In this document: positions 1 to 10,532 of the stretch, piece by piece | Position numbering within the stretch: the first letter of the stretch is position 1 | Layout: every line of letters starts with the position of its first letter | DNA from: VXYL01 sp965200375 | Lineage (GTDB): Bacteria; Pseudomonadota; Gammaproteobacteria; Pseudomonadales; Azotimanducaceae | Assembly (NCBI GenBank): GCA_965200375.1 | Contig: OZ241353.1 | Coordinates: forward strand, 2,170,001-2,234,000 | Direction: 5' to 3' | DNA length: 64,000 nt | Position numbers and translations under genes: made by a program | Notes under the pieces: generated by a model | The model's database searches: none | Seen by the model: only the letters and a program-made list of their open reading frames with translations | What the model was told of the DNA's origin: nothing

Positions 1-771
1 CGCCACCGCCCGCTTCGCCAGCACGCCCACCAGGTGCCCGCGGTACTCGGCGGAAGCGTGCAGGTCGCTGTTGAAGTCCTCGTGGTCCACGGCGATCCCG
101 TCCAGGGCGGCGGGAGAGAAGTCCGCCGCCAAGGCGGATTCGAAAGCCGTGACGCGAAACGCCGCTGCGCCGGCGCCGGTGACGCCGACGCGCACGGCGC
201 CGCCGCTGCGGGCCACCATCACGCCCACCACGGCGTAGCGGGAGGCCGGGTTCGGGAACTTCTCGTAGGCCGCGGCATCCGGCACGGGGAACTCCACGGC
301 GGTGACGATTTCGCCTTCCGCCAACGCGGTTTCGAAGAGGCCCGTGAAGAACTCGCCGCCGGGGATGGCGCGGCGATCGGTGCGTATCGTCGCCTCCAAG
401 GCCACCACGGCCGCCGGATAGTCCGCTGCCGGATCGCTGTTGGCGACGGAGCCGCCGAGGGTGCCGCGGTTGCGCACATGGGGGTCGCCGATGCCTGCCG
501 CCAGTTCCGCCAGCGCCGGAATGGCCGCGCTGGCGGCCACCTCGGCGTGGGGGGTCATGGCGCCAACCGTCGCTGTGCCGTTGGCGGTGTCGATGCTGGC
601 GAGCGCCGGCACGCCGGCCAGATCGATCAGGTCCGAGGGCGACGCCAGACGCTGCTTCAAGGTGGGGATCAGCGTCATGCCGCCGGCGAGATAGGCACCG
701 TCGTCGGCGTTCGCCAACAGCTGCGACGCCTCCTCGAGGCTCGCCGGCCGGTGGTAGGTGAAGGGATGCAT
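1..771 (-). CDS. coxM: CO dehydrogenase-family FAD-binding medium subunit (CoxM-like), 3' part beyond window
   Basis: This is the FAD-binding subunit of a molybdenum hydroxylase. It passes electrons from the 2Fe-2S small subunit to FAD. From the ATG at 771 the translation starts MHPFTYHRPASLEEA, typical of the family. The two FAD-binding motifs are present: AGGMTLIP at about residues 29-36 and TLGGS at about 104-108. The reading frame is still open at base 1, so only 257 codons of an expected 280-290 are visible. It is the last gene of the coxG-S-L-M operon and starts 25 bases after the coxL stop. Family assignment is firm; the physiological substrate is unknown because the large subunit is of the form II type. 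Confidence 0.93.
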   Translation of the reverse strand, partial: MHPFTYHRPASLEEASQLLANADDGAYLAGGMTLIPTLKQRLASPSDLIDLAGVPALASIDTANGTATVGAMTPHAEVAASAAIPALAELAAGIGDPHVRNRGTLGGSVANSDPAADYPAAVVALEATIRTDRRAIPGGEFFTGLFETALAEGEIVTAVEFPVPDAAAYEKFPNPASRYAVVGVMVARSGGAVRVGVTGAGAAAFRVTAFESALAADFSPAALDGIAVDHEDFNSDLHASAEYRGHLVGVLAKRAVA

Positions 772-795
772 GGCTGTCCTCCGTTGTGCCGACGC

Positions 796-3207
<2,412 letters not shown>

Positions 3208-3216
3208 GCGCGCCAG

Positions 3217-3734
<518 letters not shown>

Positions 3735-3735
<1 letters not shown>

Positions 3736-4211
3736 CAGTGGCCTCCCTTCGCGGCCCCTTCACGAACGCCTCGGTCGAAGTCCGCCCGGAAACGCTCGAA
3801 GAAGCGAACCGTCATCTTTCTGGCGGCGCCGGACACCAGGCGCGAACCAAGCTGCGCCAGCTTGCCGCCGATCGCGCCGTCGATTCTATAGCGCAACAGC
3901 GTTTCCTGCGCCGCCGGGGCCTCGAGCTCCACCCGCGCCGAGCCGTTGGCGAAGCCGGCCGCGCCGCCGTCGACGCGCACCGCGAGCCGATAGCTCTCCG
4001 GGCGCACCACGTCCGACAGCGCGATGGTGGCGGCGAAGGTCGCCTTCACCGGCCCCACCTTGGCGCCTATCTCGGCGGCGAACTCGTTGTCGCCGACGGC
4101 CACCAGGGAGCGGCAGCCGTCCAGGCACCGGGCCAGGACGGCCGGATCGTTGAGCGCCTCCCAGACCTGCTCTCGGGAGGCTGCGATGCGGTACTCGCCG
4201 GCTTGCTCCAC
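3735..4211 (-). CDS. coxG: CoxG-like SRPBCC carbon monoxide dehydrogenase accessory protein
   Basis: CoxG-family proteins have an SRPBCC lipid/ligand-binding fold. Oligotropha CoxG is thought to help anchor the CO dehydrogenase at the membrane. The translation begins VEQAGEYRIAASREQVWEAL, followed by LARCLDGCRSL, FAAEIGAKVGPVKATF and a C-terminal GGKLAQLGSRLV stretch, the usual order in this family. I place the start at the GTG at 4211 (158 residues), preceded by GAGAGGG; the frame stays open upstream to 4292 but the added residues do not resemble the family. It is the first gene of the operon and lies divergently from the membrane protein at 4329. Confidence 0.85.
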
Positions 4212-4328
4212 GGACCCTCTCGCGTTCGCCTCGTCGCAAGCGTGGCACAACCGGCGGGTGAGGGAAACGGGCTGGCGCTGCGGCCGCGGCAATCGGCGCG
4301 GCGTTCGTGGCTATGCGACAATCCGCGC

Positions 4329-4856
4329 ATGGCTGCGGTTTTCAAGCTGTTCTGGGGCATCTGTCTGCTGCGCAACGGCCCCGAGGCGGTTCCCACCCAC
4401 ACTTGGTTCCTGGCGGCGCTGGCTGCGGCGATGCTCGGCTTGGGCGTGCTGCTGGGGAAGGCAACGACGCCCCAGATGGCGCCGCTCTTGGCCTTGAACG
4501 TCGCCGCGCTGGGCCTCGCCGTCGTGGCGTCGATGACTTGGTTCGCCCTCTACATCCGCCGCCAGGAGCCGCGATTTCCCGCCACCCTCGGCGCACTGCT
4601 CGGCACCGGCATGGTCATCAACTGCGCCTATCTGGTGTCCTACGAGCTCACCAGCGGCGCGGTTCGGAGCACCTTGTGCTGGCTGTGCGTGCTGTGGGAC
4701 GTGATCGTCGCCGGCTTCATTCTCCATCGAGCGCTGGCCTGCAAGCTGTGGAGCGGCATGGCGCTGTCCCTCGCGGTGTCGGTGGTTGCGGTCGTGGTCG
4801 TCGAGGCGGTGCTCGGAGCGATGCTGGCGCCCGCCCGCGCCGCGGCCTTGGAGTAG
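4329..4856 (+). CDS. Hypothetical multi-pass membrane protein
   Basis: This 175-residue protein begins MAAVFKLFWGICLLRNGPEA. It has about five hydrophobic spans: residues 22-42, 51-70, 83-103, 112-134 and 140-168. No catalytic or ligand motif is recognisable, and I cannot assign a family. The ATG at 4329 is preferred because everything upstream in this frame overlaps coxG on the other strand. It ends 24 bases before mpl, in the same direction, so the two may be co-transcribed. Confidence 0.7.
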   Translation: MAAVFKLFWGICLLRNGPEAVPTHTWFLAALAAAMLGLGVLLGKATTPQMAPLLALNVAALGLAVVASMTWFALYIRRQEPRFPATLGALLGTGMVINCAYLVSYELTSGAVRSTLCWLCVLWDVIVAGFILHRALACKLWSGMALSLAVSVVAVVVVEAVLGAMLAPARAAALE

Positions 4857-4880
4857 GCGCTTCCGCGAGCGCCGCCGGCC

Positions 4881-6323
4881 ATGCCGCAGCGGCTGTTCTT
4901 TCTGCGCATCGGCGGCACGCTGATGGGCAGCCTGGCGCTCCTGGCCCGGCAGATGGGCTGCCGGGTGGCCGGCTTCGACGACGCCCTGTATCCGCCGATG
5001 AGCGACCTGCTCGGGGCCGCGGACGTCGACGTCCACGTGGGCTTTGATCCCCGCCAGCTGCAGCCGCCGCCGGACCTGGTGGTGGTCGGCAACGCCCGGC
5101 TGCCCCGGGGCCACCCGGCCATCGAGCACGTGCTGGACAACAACCTGCCCTACGCCTCCGGCGCCGCGTGGCTGGGCGACGCGGTGCTGCGTCGGCGCTG
5201 GCCCGTCGCTGTGGCCGGCACCCACGGCAAGACCACCACCGCCAGCATGGTGGCGCACATCCTGCACCAGGCGGGGCTCGCCCCCGGCTTTCTCATCGGC
5301 GGCGTGGCCGGCAACTTCGACACTTCCGCGCGCCTCGGCACGGGCCGGCACTTCGTGGTGGAAGCGGACGAGTACGACACCTCGTACTTCGACCGCCGCT
5401 CGAAGTTCGTCCACTATCGGCCGCGCACGCTGGTGGTCAACAACCTGGAGCACGATCACGCGGACATCTTCGACGACTTGGGCCAGATCCAAACCCAGTT
5501 CCACCACCTGCTGCGCACCGTGCCCGGCAACGGCCTGGTGGTGGCGCCGGCGGCGGACGCCAACGTGGAGGCGGTGCTGGCCGCCGGCTGCTGGACGCCG
5601 GTGGCGCGCTTCGGGGCCGGGGCGGAGGCGGCAGCCGCGCCGGCCGGCGAGGACTCGTGGACCGCGGACGCGGTGGCCGCGGACGGCAGCGGCTTCGCGG
5701 TGTGCCGCAACGGCGAGCCCCTGGGCGAGGTGCGCTGGCCGCTGCTTGGCGAGCACAACGTCGCCAACGGCCTGGCCGCGGTGGCCGCCGCCCACCATGC
5801 AGGGGTGGAGGCCGGCGCCGCCGCCGCGGCGCTCTGCTCCTTCGCTGGCGTCAAGCGCCGGCTGGAGCTCATCGCCGAGACGCCGCGCCTTCGCGTCTAC
5901 GACGACTTCGCGCACCATCCCACCGCCATCGCCACGACGCTGGCGGGGCTGCGGGCGCACGTCGGCCGGGAACGCATCGTCGCCGTGGTGGAACCCCGCA
6001 CCCACACCATGGCGCTCGGCACGTTCCGTCCGGCCCTCGCGGCCTGCTGCGAGGGCGCCGACGAGGCGATCTGGTTTCGCGGCGACAACGTCCGCTGGGA
6101 CCTGGGGGAGGTGGTGCGCGCCAGCGCCGTGCCGGCCGCCATCGAGACGGACCTGGACCGGCTGATCGAGCGGATCCTCGCCTTTTCGAGTGCGGGCGCC
6201 GCGGGCCGCACCCATGTGGTGCTGCTGAGCAACGGCGCCTTCGGCGGCATCTACCAGCGGCTCAAGGAACGCCTTGCAGGCGCGCCGCGCCTGTGGGGCG
6301 CGCCGCGCCTGCAAGGCGCGTAG
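4881..6323 (+). CDS. mpl: UDP-N-acetylmuramate:L-alanyl-gamma-D-glutamyl-meso-diaminopimelate ligase
   Basis: Mpl recycles the murein tripeptide by joining it to UDP-MurNAc in the cytoplasm using ATP. The N-terminus FFLRIGGTLMGSLALLARQMG and GFDDALYPPMS are the Mpl-specific Rossmann start. The Mur ligase P-loop GTHGKTTT is at residues 113-120. EADEYDTSYFD, NNLEHDHADIF and YDDFAHHPTA are the metal/substrate motifs, and the C-terminal domain includes VVEPRTHTMALG. Its 480 residues fit the family. The last residues, GAPRLWGAPRLQGA, come from an 18-bp tandem duplication at about 6279-6323. Recycling genes such as this are typical of Gram-negative bacteria. Confidence 0.95.
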   Translation: MPQRLFFLRIGGTLMGSLALLARQMGCRVAGFDDALYPPMSDLLGAADVDVHVGFDPRQLQPPPDLVVVGNARLPRGHPAIEHVLDNNLPYASGAAWLGDAVLRRRWPVAVAGTHGKTTTASMVAHILHQAGLAPGFLIGGVAGNFDTSARLGTGRHFVVEADEYDTSYFDRRSKFVHYRPRTLVVNNLEHDHADIFDDLGQIQTQFHHLLRTVPGNGLVVAPAADANVEAVLAAGCWTPVARFGAGAEAAAAPAGEDSWTADAVAADGSGFAVCRNGEPLGEVRWPLLGEHNVANGLAAVAAAHHAGVEAGAAAAALCSFAGVKRRLELIAETPRLRVYDDFAHHPTAIATTLAGLRAHVGRERIVAVVEPRTHTMALGTFRPALAACCEGADEAIWFRGDNVRWDLGEVVRASAVPAAIETDLDRLIERILAFSSAGAAGRTHVVLLSNGAFGGIYQRLKERLAGAPRLWGAPRLQGA

Positions 6324-6505
6324 AAGGCGTCCGGCGCTCTCCTCCCGCTTCCTTCCCCGATCCTTCGCTAACCGCCTACAGCGCCCGCGGCAACCGCCTA
6401 CAGCGGCATGGGCCGATCTCGCTTCGGCGGCGTGCCGGGCGGCTCTACAGTGCCGCCACCTGCCCCGCACGGGACAGGCATCGACATGAAACCAAGGAGA
6501 GAACC
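6324..6505. other. Intergenic region between mpl and a small secreted protein gene
   Basis: These 182 bases hold no gene. There is a short direct repeat, AACCGCCTACAGCG, at about 6369 and 6393, and a good ribosome-binding site, AAGGAGAG, at 6494-6501 for the following small gene. I see no convincing terminator or promoter. Confidence 0.4.
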
Positions 6506-6730
6506 ATGAAGCACACGAAGAAACAGCTGTTCGCGCTGGCCGCCGCCGCTGGCCTGGCCGTTGCCGGCATCTCGGCCGCAGAGCACGCGGCGCCGCCGAC
6601 GGCGCAGATCGGCTACGTGCTGTCCGAGGACTACGGCGTGCCGTTCCTCAGGGCGCAGATGCACGGCTACACGCTCAGCAGCATCTTCTGCGGCAGAACC
6701 CGCGCCTGCCTCAATCTGGGTGCCGCCTAG
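6506..6730 (+). CDS. Small secreted protein, unknown function (74 aa)
   Basis: A short gene with a strong Shine-Dalgarno (AAGGAGAG, 5 bases from the ATG). The protein starts MKHTKKQLFALAAAAGLAVA, a clear Sec signal peptide: basic N-region, hydrophobic core and a likely cleavage after ISA at about residue 25. The mature part of about 49 residues contains YVLSEDYGVPFLRAQMHGY and two cysteines (FCGRTRAC) that could form one disulfide. No homologous family is recognised. It converges with the rnfE-like gene on the opposite strand, which ends at 6822. The strong ribosome-binding site and signal peptide make it likely to be real. Confidence 0.6.
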   Translation: MKHTKKQLFALAAAAGLAVAGISAAEHAAPPTAQIGYVLSEDYGVPFLRAQMHGYTLSSIFCGRTRACLNLGAA

Positions 6731-6821
6731 CGCGGCCCGGCACCGGCCTCCAGGCGGTAGCGTTCGGCTTTGCGCCGGGCGCTTGCCGCCACCGCCCTCG
6801 GGCCGCTGGGGGGTCGGCCGC

Positions 6822-7424
6822 CTAAGCCGCGGCCGGGGAGGCGCGGACCGCTTGCGCTCGTTGCCGAACGGCGCCTGCGAGGGCAAGCAACAGACCGGCG
6901 ATCACGAACGCGCCGGGTGGCGAGGCGGCGAGGGGAAAGGCCGTCGCGAGCAGCTGCCGGGCGCCGCCCAGGCACACGATGGCGGCTGCGAAGAGCGCCG
7001 CGGCCCGCAGGGCGTCGAGCAGCGTCCGCCCCAGCGGTTCCTTGGCGGCCACCTGTTCGAGCCGGCCGAGGATCAGGCAGTTGGTGACGATGATCTGCAC
7101 GAACAGCGCGATGCGTTCGTACAGGCCGAAGGCCCAGGCCTCGATGGCGAGGTTCGCCAGCGTGGTGAAGGTGGCCACCACCAGCACGAAACACGGCAGG
7201 CGCACATCTCTTGGGATGGCGCGGCGGAGCACGGACACCAGCGCTGCGGAACCGACCAGCACCAGCGCCGTCGCCGCGGCCAGGCCAAGGGCGTTGGCGA
7301 CGGTGTTGGACACCGCCAGCAGCGGACACAGCCCCAGAAGCTGCACTGGCGCGAGCGGCGGCTCGGGCCGCCTGTCGGCGCTCGCGTCGCCGCTGCGGAT
7401 GTTGATCCGTGCTCCGGCCCGCAC
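6822..7424 (-). CDS. rnfE: RnfE/RsxE-like (NqrDE/RnfAE family) membrane protein, orphan
   Basis: RnfE is an integral subunit of the ion-translocating ferredoxin:NAD+ oxidoreductase (Rnf/Rsx) complex. Family hallmarks are VQLLGLCPLLAVSNTVANAL, the following ALGLAAATALVL span, PRDVRLPCFVLVVATF and the strongly conserved FGLYERIALFVQIIVTNCL, followed by GRLEQVAAKEP. The protein is 200 residues with about six membrane spans. The start is the GTG at 7424. Its N-terminus has about 26 residues before the conserved core, and the C-terminus is Ala-rich. No other rnf gene or nth lies nearby, which is unusual because rnfE normally closes an rnfABCDGE operon. It may be a stand-alone paralogue or a displaced subunit. 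Confidence 0.8.
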   Translation of the reverse strand: MRAGARINIRSGDASADRRPEPPLAPVQLLGLCPLLAVSNTVANALGLAAATALVLVGSAALVSVLRRAIPRDVRLPCFVLVVATFTTLANLAIEAWAFGLYERIALFVQIIVTNCLILGRLEQVAAKEPLGRTLLDALRAAALFAAAIVCLGGARQLLATAFPLAASPPGAFVIAGLLLALAGAVRQRAQAVRASPAAA

Positions 7425-7597
7425 TCTCGTCCGCCTCTCGTCCGCTCCAGGTCACCCAGTCTACGCGCCCCGAGGCTGGCTAGGCCGCGCCTCGGAGGTG
7501 CGGCCCGGCAGCCGGTCGGCGTAGGCTAGGCCAACCGGGCTTCGGCATCCCGCCGCCGGCATCCCGCCGCCGGCATCAACAACCAAGGAGACCGCCA
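7425..7597. other. Divergent intergenic region rnfE-like / cupin
   Basis: This 173-base gap separates the rnfE-like gene (minus) from the cupin gene (plus). It contains a 14-bp tandem repeat of about 2.5 copies at 7543-7576 (GGCATCCCGCCGCC-type) just before the cupin ribosome-binding site AAGGAG. I see no clear sigma-70 hexamers. Confidence 0.4.
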
Positions 7598-8071
7598 ATG
7601 ACAGCCACGCCGCCCGCCGTCGCCGCCGCCGAGATCGCCGTCCGCCTGGGCAGCCGCTATCCCGCGCCCTTCGCCGCCCCTTGCGCCAGCCGTCGCAAGC
7701 AGGCGTTGGGCGACGCCTTCGGCTTGCGGGATTTCGGCGTCAACCTGGTGACCCTGCCGCCCGGCGCCTGGTCCTCGCAGCGGCACTGGCATTCGGAGGA
7801 GGACGAGTTCGTCTACGTGGTGGCCGGCGAGCCGGTGCTGGTGACGGATGCCGGACGGACGCCGCTGGCGCCGGGAATGTGCGCCGGCTTCCCGGCCGGC
7901 GCCGGCGACGGCCACCACTTGCGCAACGAAACGGAAGCGCCGGTGGTGTACTTGGAGGTGGGCAGCAGGCGGGTCGGCGACGCCGTGGAATACCCGGACA
8001 TAGACATGCAGGTGCGCGGCCGCGCCGCTGGCGGCCGGTACGTGCGCAAGGACGGAACGCCGTACGCTTGA
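7598..8071 (+). CDS. Cupin domain-containing protein
   Basis: A single-domain cupin of 157 residues. The metal-binding cupin motif 1 is HWHSEEDEFVYVVAGEP (two His and a Glu, about residues 64-80). Motif 2 is PAGAGDGHHLRNET with a further His. The tail (GRYVRKDGTPY) resembles uncharacterised cupins whose substrates are not known. AAGGAG sits 7 bases before the ATG. The next gene starts only 4 bases after the stop, so the two are probably one transcript. Confidence 0.88.
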   Translation: MTATPPAVAAAEIAVRLGSRYPAPFAAPCASRRKQALGDAFGLRDFGVNLVTLPPGAWSSQRHWHSEEDEFVYVVAGEPVLVTDAGRTPLAPGMCAGFPAGAGDGHHLRNETEAPVVYLEVGSRRVGDAVEYPDIDMQVRGRAAGGRYVRKDGTPYA

Positions 8072-8075
8072 GCGG

Positions 8076-8744
8076 GTGACGACGGACATGCCCGGAGGAC
8101 CGGTCCCCGCCACCGTCTGGGACTGGCCGCTGCGCCTGTGGCACTGGGCGTTCGCGGCCCTGGTGGCGTTCTCGCTGTACACCGGCCTCGCCGACGACGT
8201 GGACTGGCTGACGTGGCACCTGCGTTCCGGCATTGCCTTGGTGGGTCTGGTGGCGTTTCGCCTCGGCTGGGCGCTGTGGGGCGGCCGCTATGCCCGCTGG
8301 CGCCAGTACGGAGCCACGCCAGGGGCCTTCCTGGCCCACTTCCGCCGCCGCGCTGCCGAGGCCGCCCACACGGCGCCGGGGGCGGCGCTGGCGCTGTTGC
8401 TGTTCGGCGCGGTCGCGGTGCAGGTTGCCACGGGCCTCTTCGCCAGCGACGACATCTTCACCGAGGGGCCGCTGCACCGCCTGGCATCGGCGGAGCTGGC
8501 GAGCGTCGCGAGCTGGGTCCACCGCCGCCTGCACTGGCTGGTGCTCGGCGCCGTCTGCGTCCACCTGGCGGCGCACGCGATCTACGGCCTCGTGCTGCGG
8601 GACCCGACGCCGCTGGCGATGTTCACCGGCCGCAAGCCCGTGGCGCTGCCGCCGACGCCTCATTTCTGGCTGCGGGCGCTGCTCACCGCCGCGTTGGCGG
8701 CGTTCGTCGCGGCGGCCGTGGCCAACGCCGGCTGGCTGCTCTAG
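8076..8744 (+). CDS. Cytochrome b561-family membrane protein
   Basis: A predicted di-heme membrane cytochrome of 222 residues, likely shuttling electrons in the inner membrane. VWDWPLRLWHWAFAALVAFS is the typical N-terminal span with a heme-ligand His. Further ligands are in WHLRSG, VHRRLHW and VHLAAHAIYG. There are four main hydrophobic spans plus a C-terminal one ending GWLL. It can start at the GTG at 8076 or the ATG at 8088; both keep the first span. The TAG stop is part of the CTAG at which a 160-bp repeat element is joined. Confidence 0.85.
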   Translation: MTTDMPGGPVPATVWDWPLRLWHWAFAALVAFSLYTGLADDVDWLTWHLRSGIALVGLVAFRLGWALWGGRYARWRQYGATPGAFLAHFRRRAAEAAHTAPGAALALLLFGAVAVQVATGLFASDDIFTEGPLHRLASAELASVASWVHRRLHWLVLGAVCVHLAAHAIYGLVLRDPTPLAMFTGRKPVALPPTPHFWLRALLTAALAAFVAAAVANAGWLL

Positions 8745-8904
8745 TGTGCCGCTCCAAAATTACGTGTGTTCCAGCGGGCGGGTTCGTTCGCTCGACTGGG
8801 ATGCCGGCGGCCTTGCGGGGCGGCACATCCTCAAGGTAGCGCACGCCGAGGCGACGACAGACGAACGTGCCATTTGCCATGTCAATTCCGAATCGAACCT
8901 CTAG
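8741..8904 (+). mobile_element. 160-bp CTAG-bordered repeat element (family A), single copy
   Basis: A unit bounded by CTAG at 8741 and 8901, exactly 160 bases apart. It starts CTAGTGTGCCGCTCC and ends CCGAATCGAACCTCTAG, which are imperfect inverted repeats of each other. Its interior resembles the copies at 23880, 24040 and 26690. It encodes no transposase, and ORFs across it are not conserved. The left CTAG contains the stop codon of the cytochrome gene. Best read as a non-autonomous element (MITE-like) moved by an IS630/Tc1-type transposase; that mechanism is inference. Confidence 0.75.
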
Positions 8905-9018
8905 GGGCCTGTTGCCGAGAGCGCCGAGAGCGCCGAGAGCCGCGGCGATGCGCCGCCGGCACTGGTGGCGTATGCTCCGCACTTCTTGCCTGACAGTGCC
9001 GGGGAGGTGCCTAGCGTC

Positions 9019-9624
9019 ATGCGGATCGCCATCGCCTTTGCGCTCTCCGTTTTGGCCGCGACCGCCCATGCCGCCTACCAGGACGATTGGGGCCCGCCTG
9101 CGGGCGCGGTTCTGCCGGCGCTCGCGGCCGAGGACCAGAGCGGCGTCGTGCGCCGGGTCGCCGATCTCGCCGGCGAGAAGGGGCTGCTGATCTTCTTCGT
9201 CCGCAGTGCGGACTGGTGACCGTTCTGCAAGCGCCAGCTGGTGCAGCTGGCACGTTGGCAAGCGAAGTTCGAGGCGCAGGGCGTGCGCGTTGCTGCCATG
9301 TCCTACGATGACGTCGCGGTGCTGGCGGAGTTCGGCGCCGCCAACGACGTCGGCTATCGGCTGCTGGCGGACCCCGGCGGGCGGTACATGGCCAGCCTCG
9401 GCATCCGCAACGACGAGTACGGGGCGGACCACTTCGCCCACGGCGTGCCGCACCCCGGCGTTCTGTACGTGGATCCGGCGGGCGTGGTGATCCTGAAGCG
9501 GGCCGTGCCAGGCTACCGGGACCGGCCGGCCTTGGACGAACTCCTGGCAGCCGTCTCTGCGTTTCAATCCGGCGCCGCCGGGGCCGAGGCGAAAGGCGCG
9601 GTCGGCGCAGAGGCGGCCCGGTAG
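9019..9624 (+). CDS. Peroxiredoxin-like (thioredoxin-fold) protein, probable selenoprotein with in-frame UGA (Sec67)
   Basis: An exported redoxin-domain protein of 201 residues if the TGA at 9217-9219 is read as selenocysteine. Before the TGA there is a signal peptide (MRIAIAFALSVLAATAHA) and GLLIFFVRSADW. After it, in the same frame, come PFCKRQLVQLARWQ, VAAMSYDDVAVLAEFGA, YRLLADPGG and HPGVLYVDPAGVV. Cys homologues have the motif WCPFC here, so the TGA replaces the first redox Cys and gives UPFC (Sec67-Cys70). A SECIS-like hairpin lies at 9233-9251. Frame, homology and codon use continue across the stop without interruption. The next gene (tatT) may overlap its TAG stop. Alternatives are a recent nonsense mutation or a base-call error. 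Confidence 0.85.
9233..9251 (+). promoter_or_regulatory. Candidate bacterial SECIS element
   Basis: A perfect 7-bp stem (GCCAGCT at 9233-9239 with AGCTGGC at 9245-9251) closes a five-base loop, GGUGC. The loop begins 20 bases after the UGA at 9217-9219. Known bacterial SECIS elements lie within the coding region just downstream of UGA, with a guanine at the first or second apical-loop position and a loop roughly 16-37 bases from UGA. The E. coli fdhF apical loop also contains GGU. This hairpin meets those rules. Part of the pairing could be a by-product of the conserved KRQLVQL residues. Confidence 0.7.
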
Positions 9625-9656
9625 TGCCGGCCTCCTGTTCCGCTGGCCCGGAGTCC

Positions 9657-10532
9657 ATGCGCCAGCGCTTCCGCCATGCCCGCATCGCCCTGCGGGCGCT
9701 GCTGGCCGCGACCTTCTGCGCGCTGGCCGCCGGCTGCGCGGCGCTTGTCGGCAAGGTCACCAGCGGCCTGGCTGCGGACCTCTCCGACGCCATCCTCAAC
9801 AGCGACGATCCGGCCGTGATCCGCGACGGCGCGCCCGCCTACCTCATCATGCTGGACGCCCTCGGCCAGGACGGTTCCGACCCGGAGCTGCTGCGCGCGT
9901 CCGCGGCGCTGAACAGCGCCTACGCCACCGCCTTCGTGGAAGACCCGGCGCGGCGCCGGAACTTCACCGCCAAGGCGCTGGGTCTGGCCGCCCGAGCGGC
10001 CTGCCTGGAGGTGGCATGGCTGTGCGAGGCGCGTACCCTGCCGTTCGACGAGTTCGAGCGCCGGACGGCCGCCCTGACCGCAAGGGACGTGCCCGCGGCG
10101 TATGCCCTGGCCACCGCCTGGGCCGGCTGGATCCAAGCGCGCTCCGACGACTGGAACGCGGTAGCGGACCTGGGCCGCGTGAAGCCGCTGATGGCCCGCC
10201 TGGCGGTGCTGGACGAGCGCTACGAGCACGGCGGCCCGCTGCTCTACATGGGCGTCTTCGAGACGCTGCTGCCGCCGGCGCTCGGCGGCAAGCCGGAACT
10301 GGGGCGCGCCCACTTCGAGCGGGTGCTCGCCGTGACCGAGGGCCGGCACTTGCTGGCCAAGGTGTTTTTCGCCGAAAGCTACGCCCGCTTGGTGTACGAC
10401 CGCGAGCTGCACGACGAACTGCTGCGCGAGGTATTGGCGGCGGATCCCCGCGTCGACGGCCTGACGCTGATGAACGCCATCGCCCAGCAGCAGGCACGAA
10501 CTCTGCTGGCCAGCGCCGATGATCACTTCTAG
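9657..10532 (+). CDS. TRAP transporter TatT-component family lipoprotein
   Basis: TatT proteins are periplasmic, TPR-like, trimeric partners of TRAP substrate-binding proteins, first described in Treponema pallidum. The N-terminus has a lipoprotein signal ending LAAGC, so Cys is the lipidated residue. The helical body includes RDGAPAYLIMLDALGQD, LLRASAALNSAYA and AWAGWIQARSDDWNAVADL, typical of this family. I choose the ATG at 9657 (291 residues), which gives a compact lipoprotein signal; a GTG at 9624 overlapping the selenoprotein stop is also possible. The next gene, dctP, overlaps its 3' end by 14 bases, supporting a transporter operon. Confidence 0.87.
   Translation: MRQRFRHARIALRALLAATFCALAAGCAALVGKVTSGLAADLSDAILNSDDPAVIRDGAPAYLIMLDALGQDGSDPELLRASAALNSAYATAFVEDPARRRNFTAKALGLAARAACLEVAWLCEARTLPFDEFERRTAALTARDVPAAYALATAWAGWIQARSDDWNAVADLGRVKPLMARLAVLDERYEHGGPLLYMGVFETLLPPALGGKPELGRAHFERVLAVTEGRHLLAKVFFAESYARLVYDRELHDELLREVLAADPRVDGLTLMNAIAQQQARTLLASADDHF

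Noticed and set aside
4311..6470. 719-residue minus-strand frame opposite mpl
   Set aside because: Antisense to a well-conserved mpl and without any family signature.
9217..9219. TGA as a simple nonsense mutation splitting two proteins
   Set aside because: Not fully excluded, but the TGA sits exactly at the redox Cys and is followed by a perfect SECIS-like hairpin, which makes Sec insertion the better reading.
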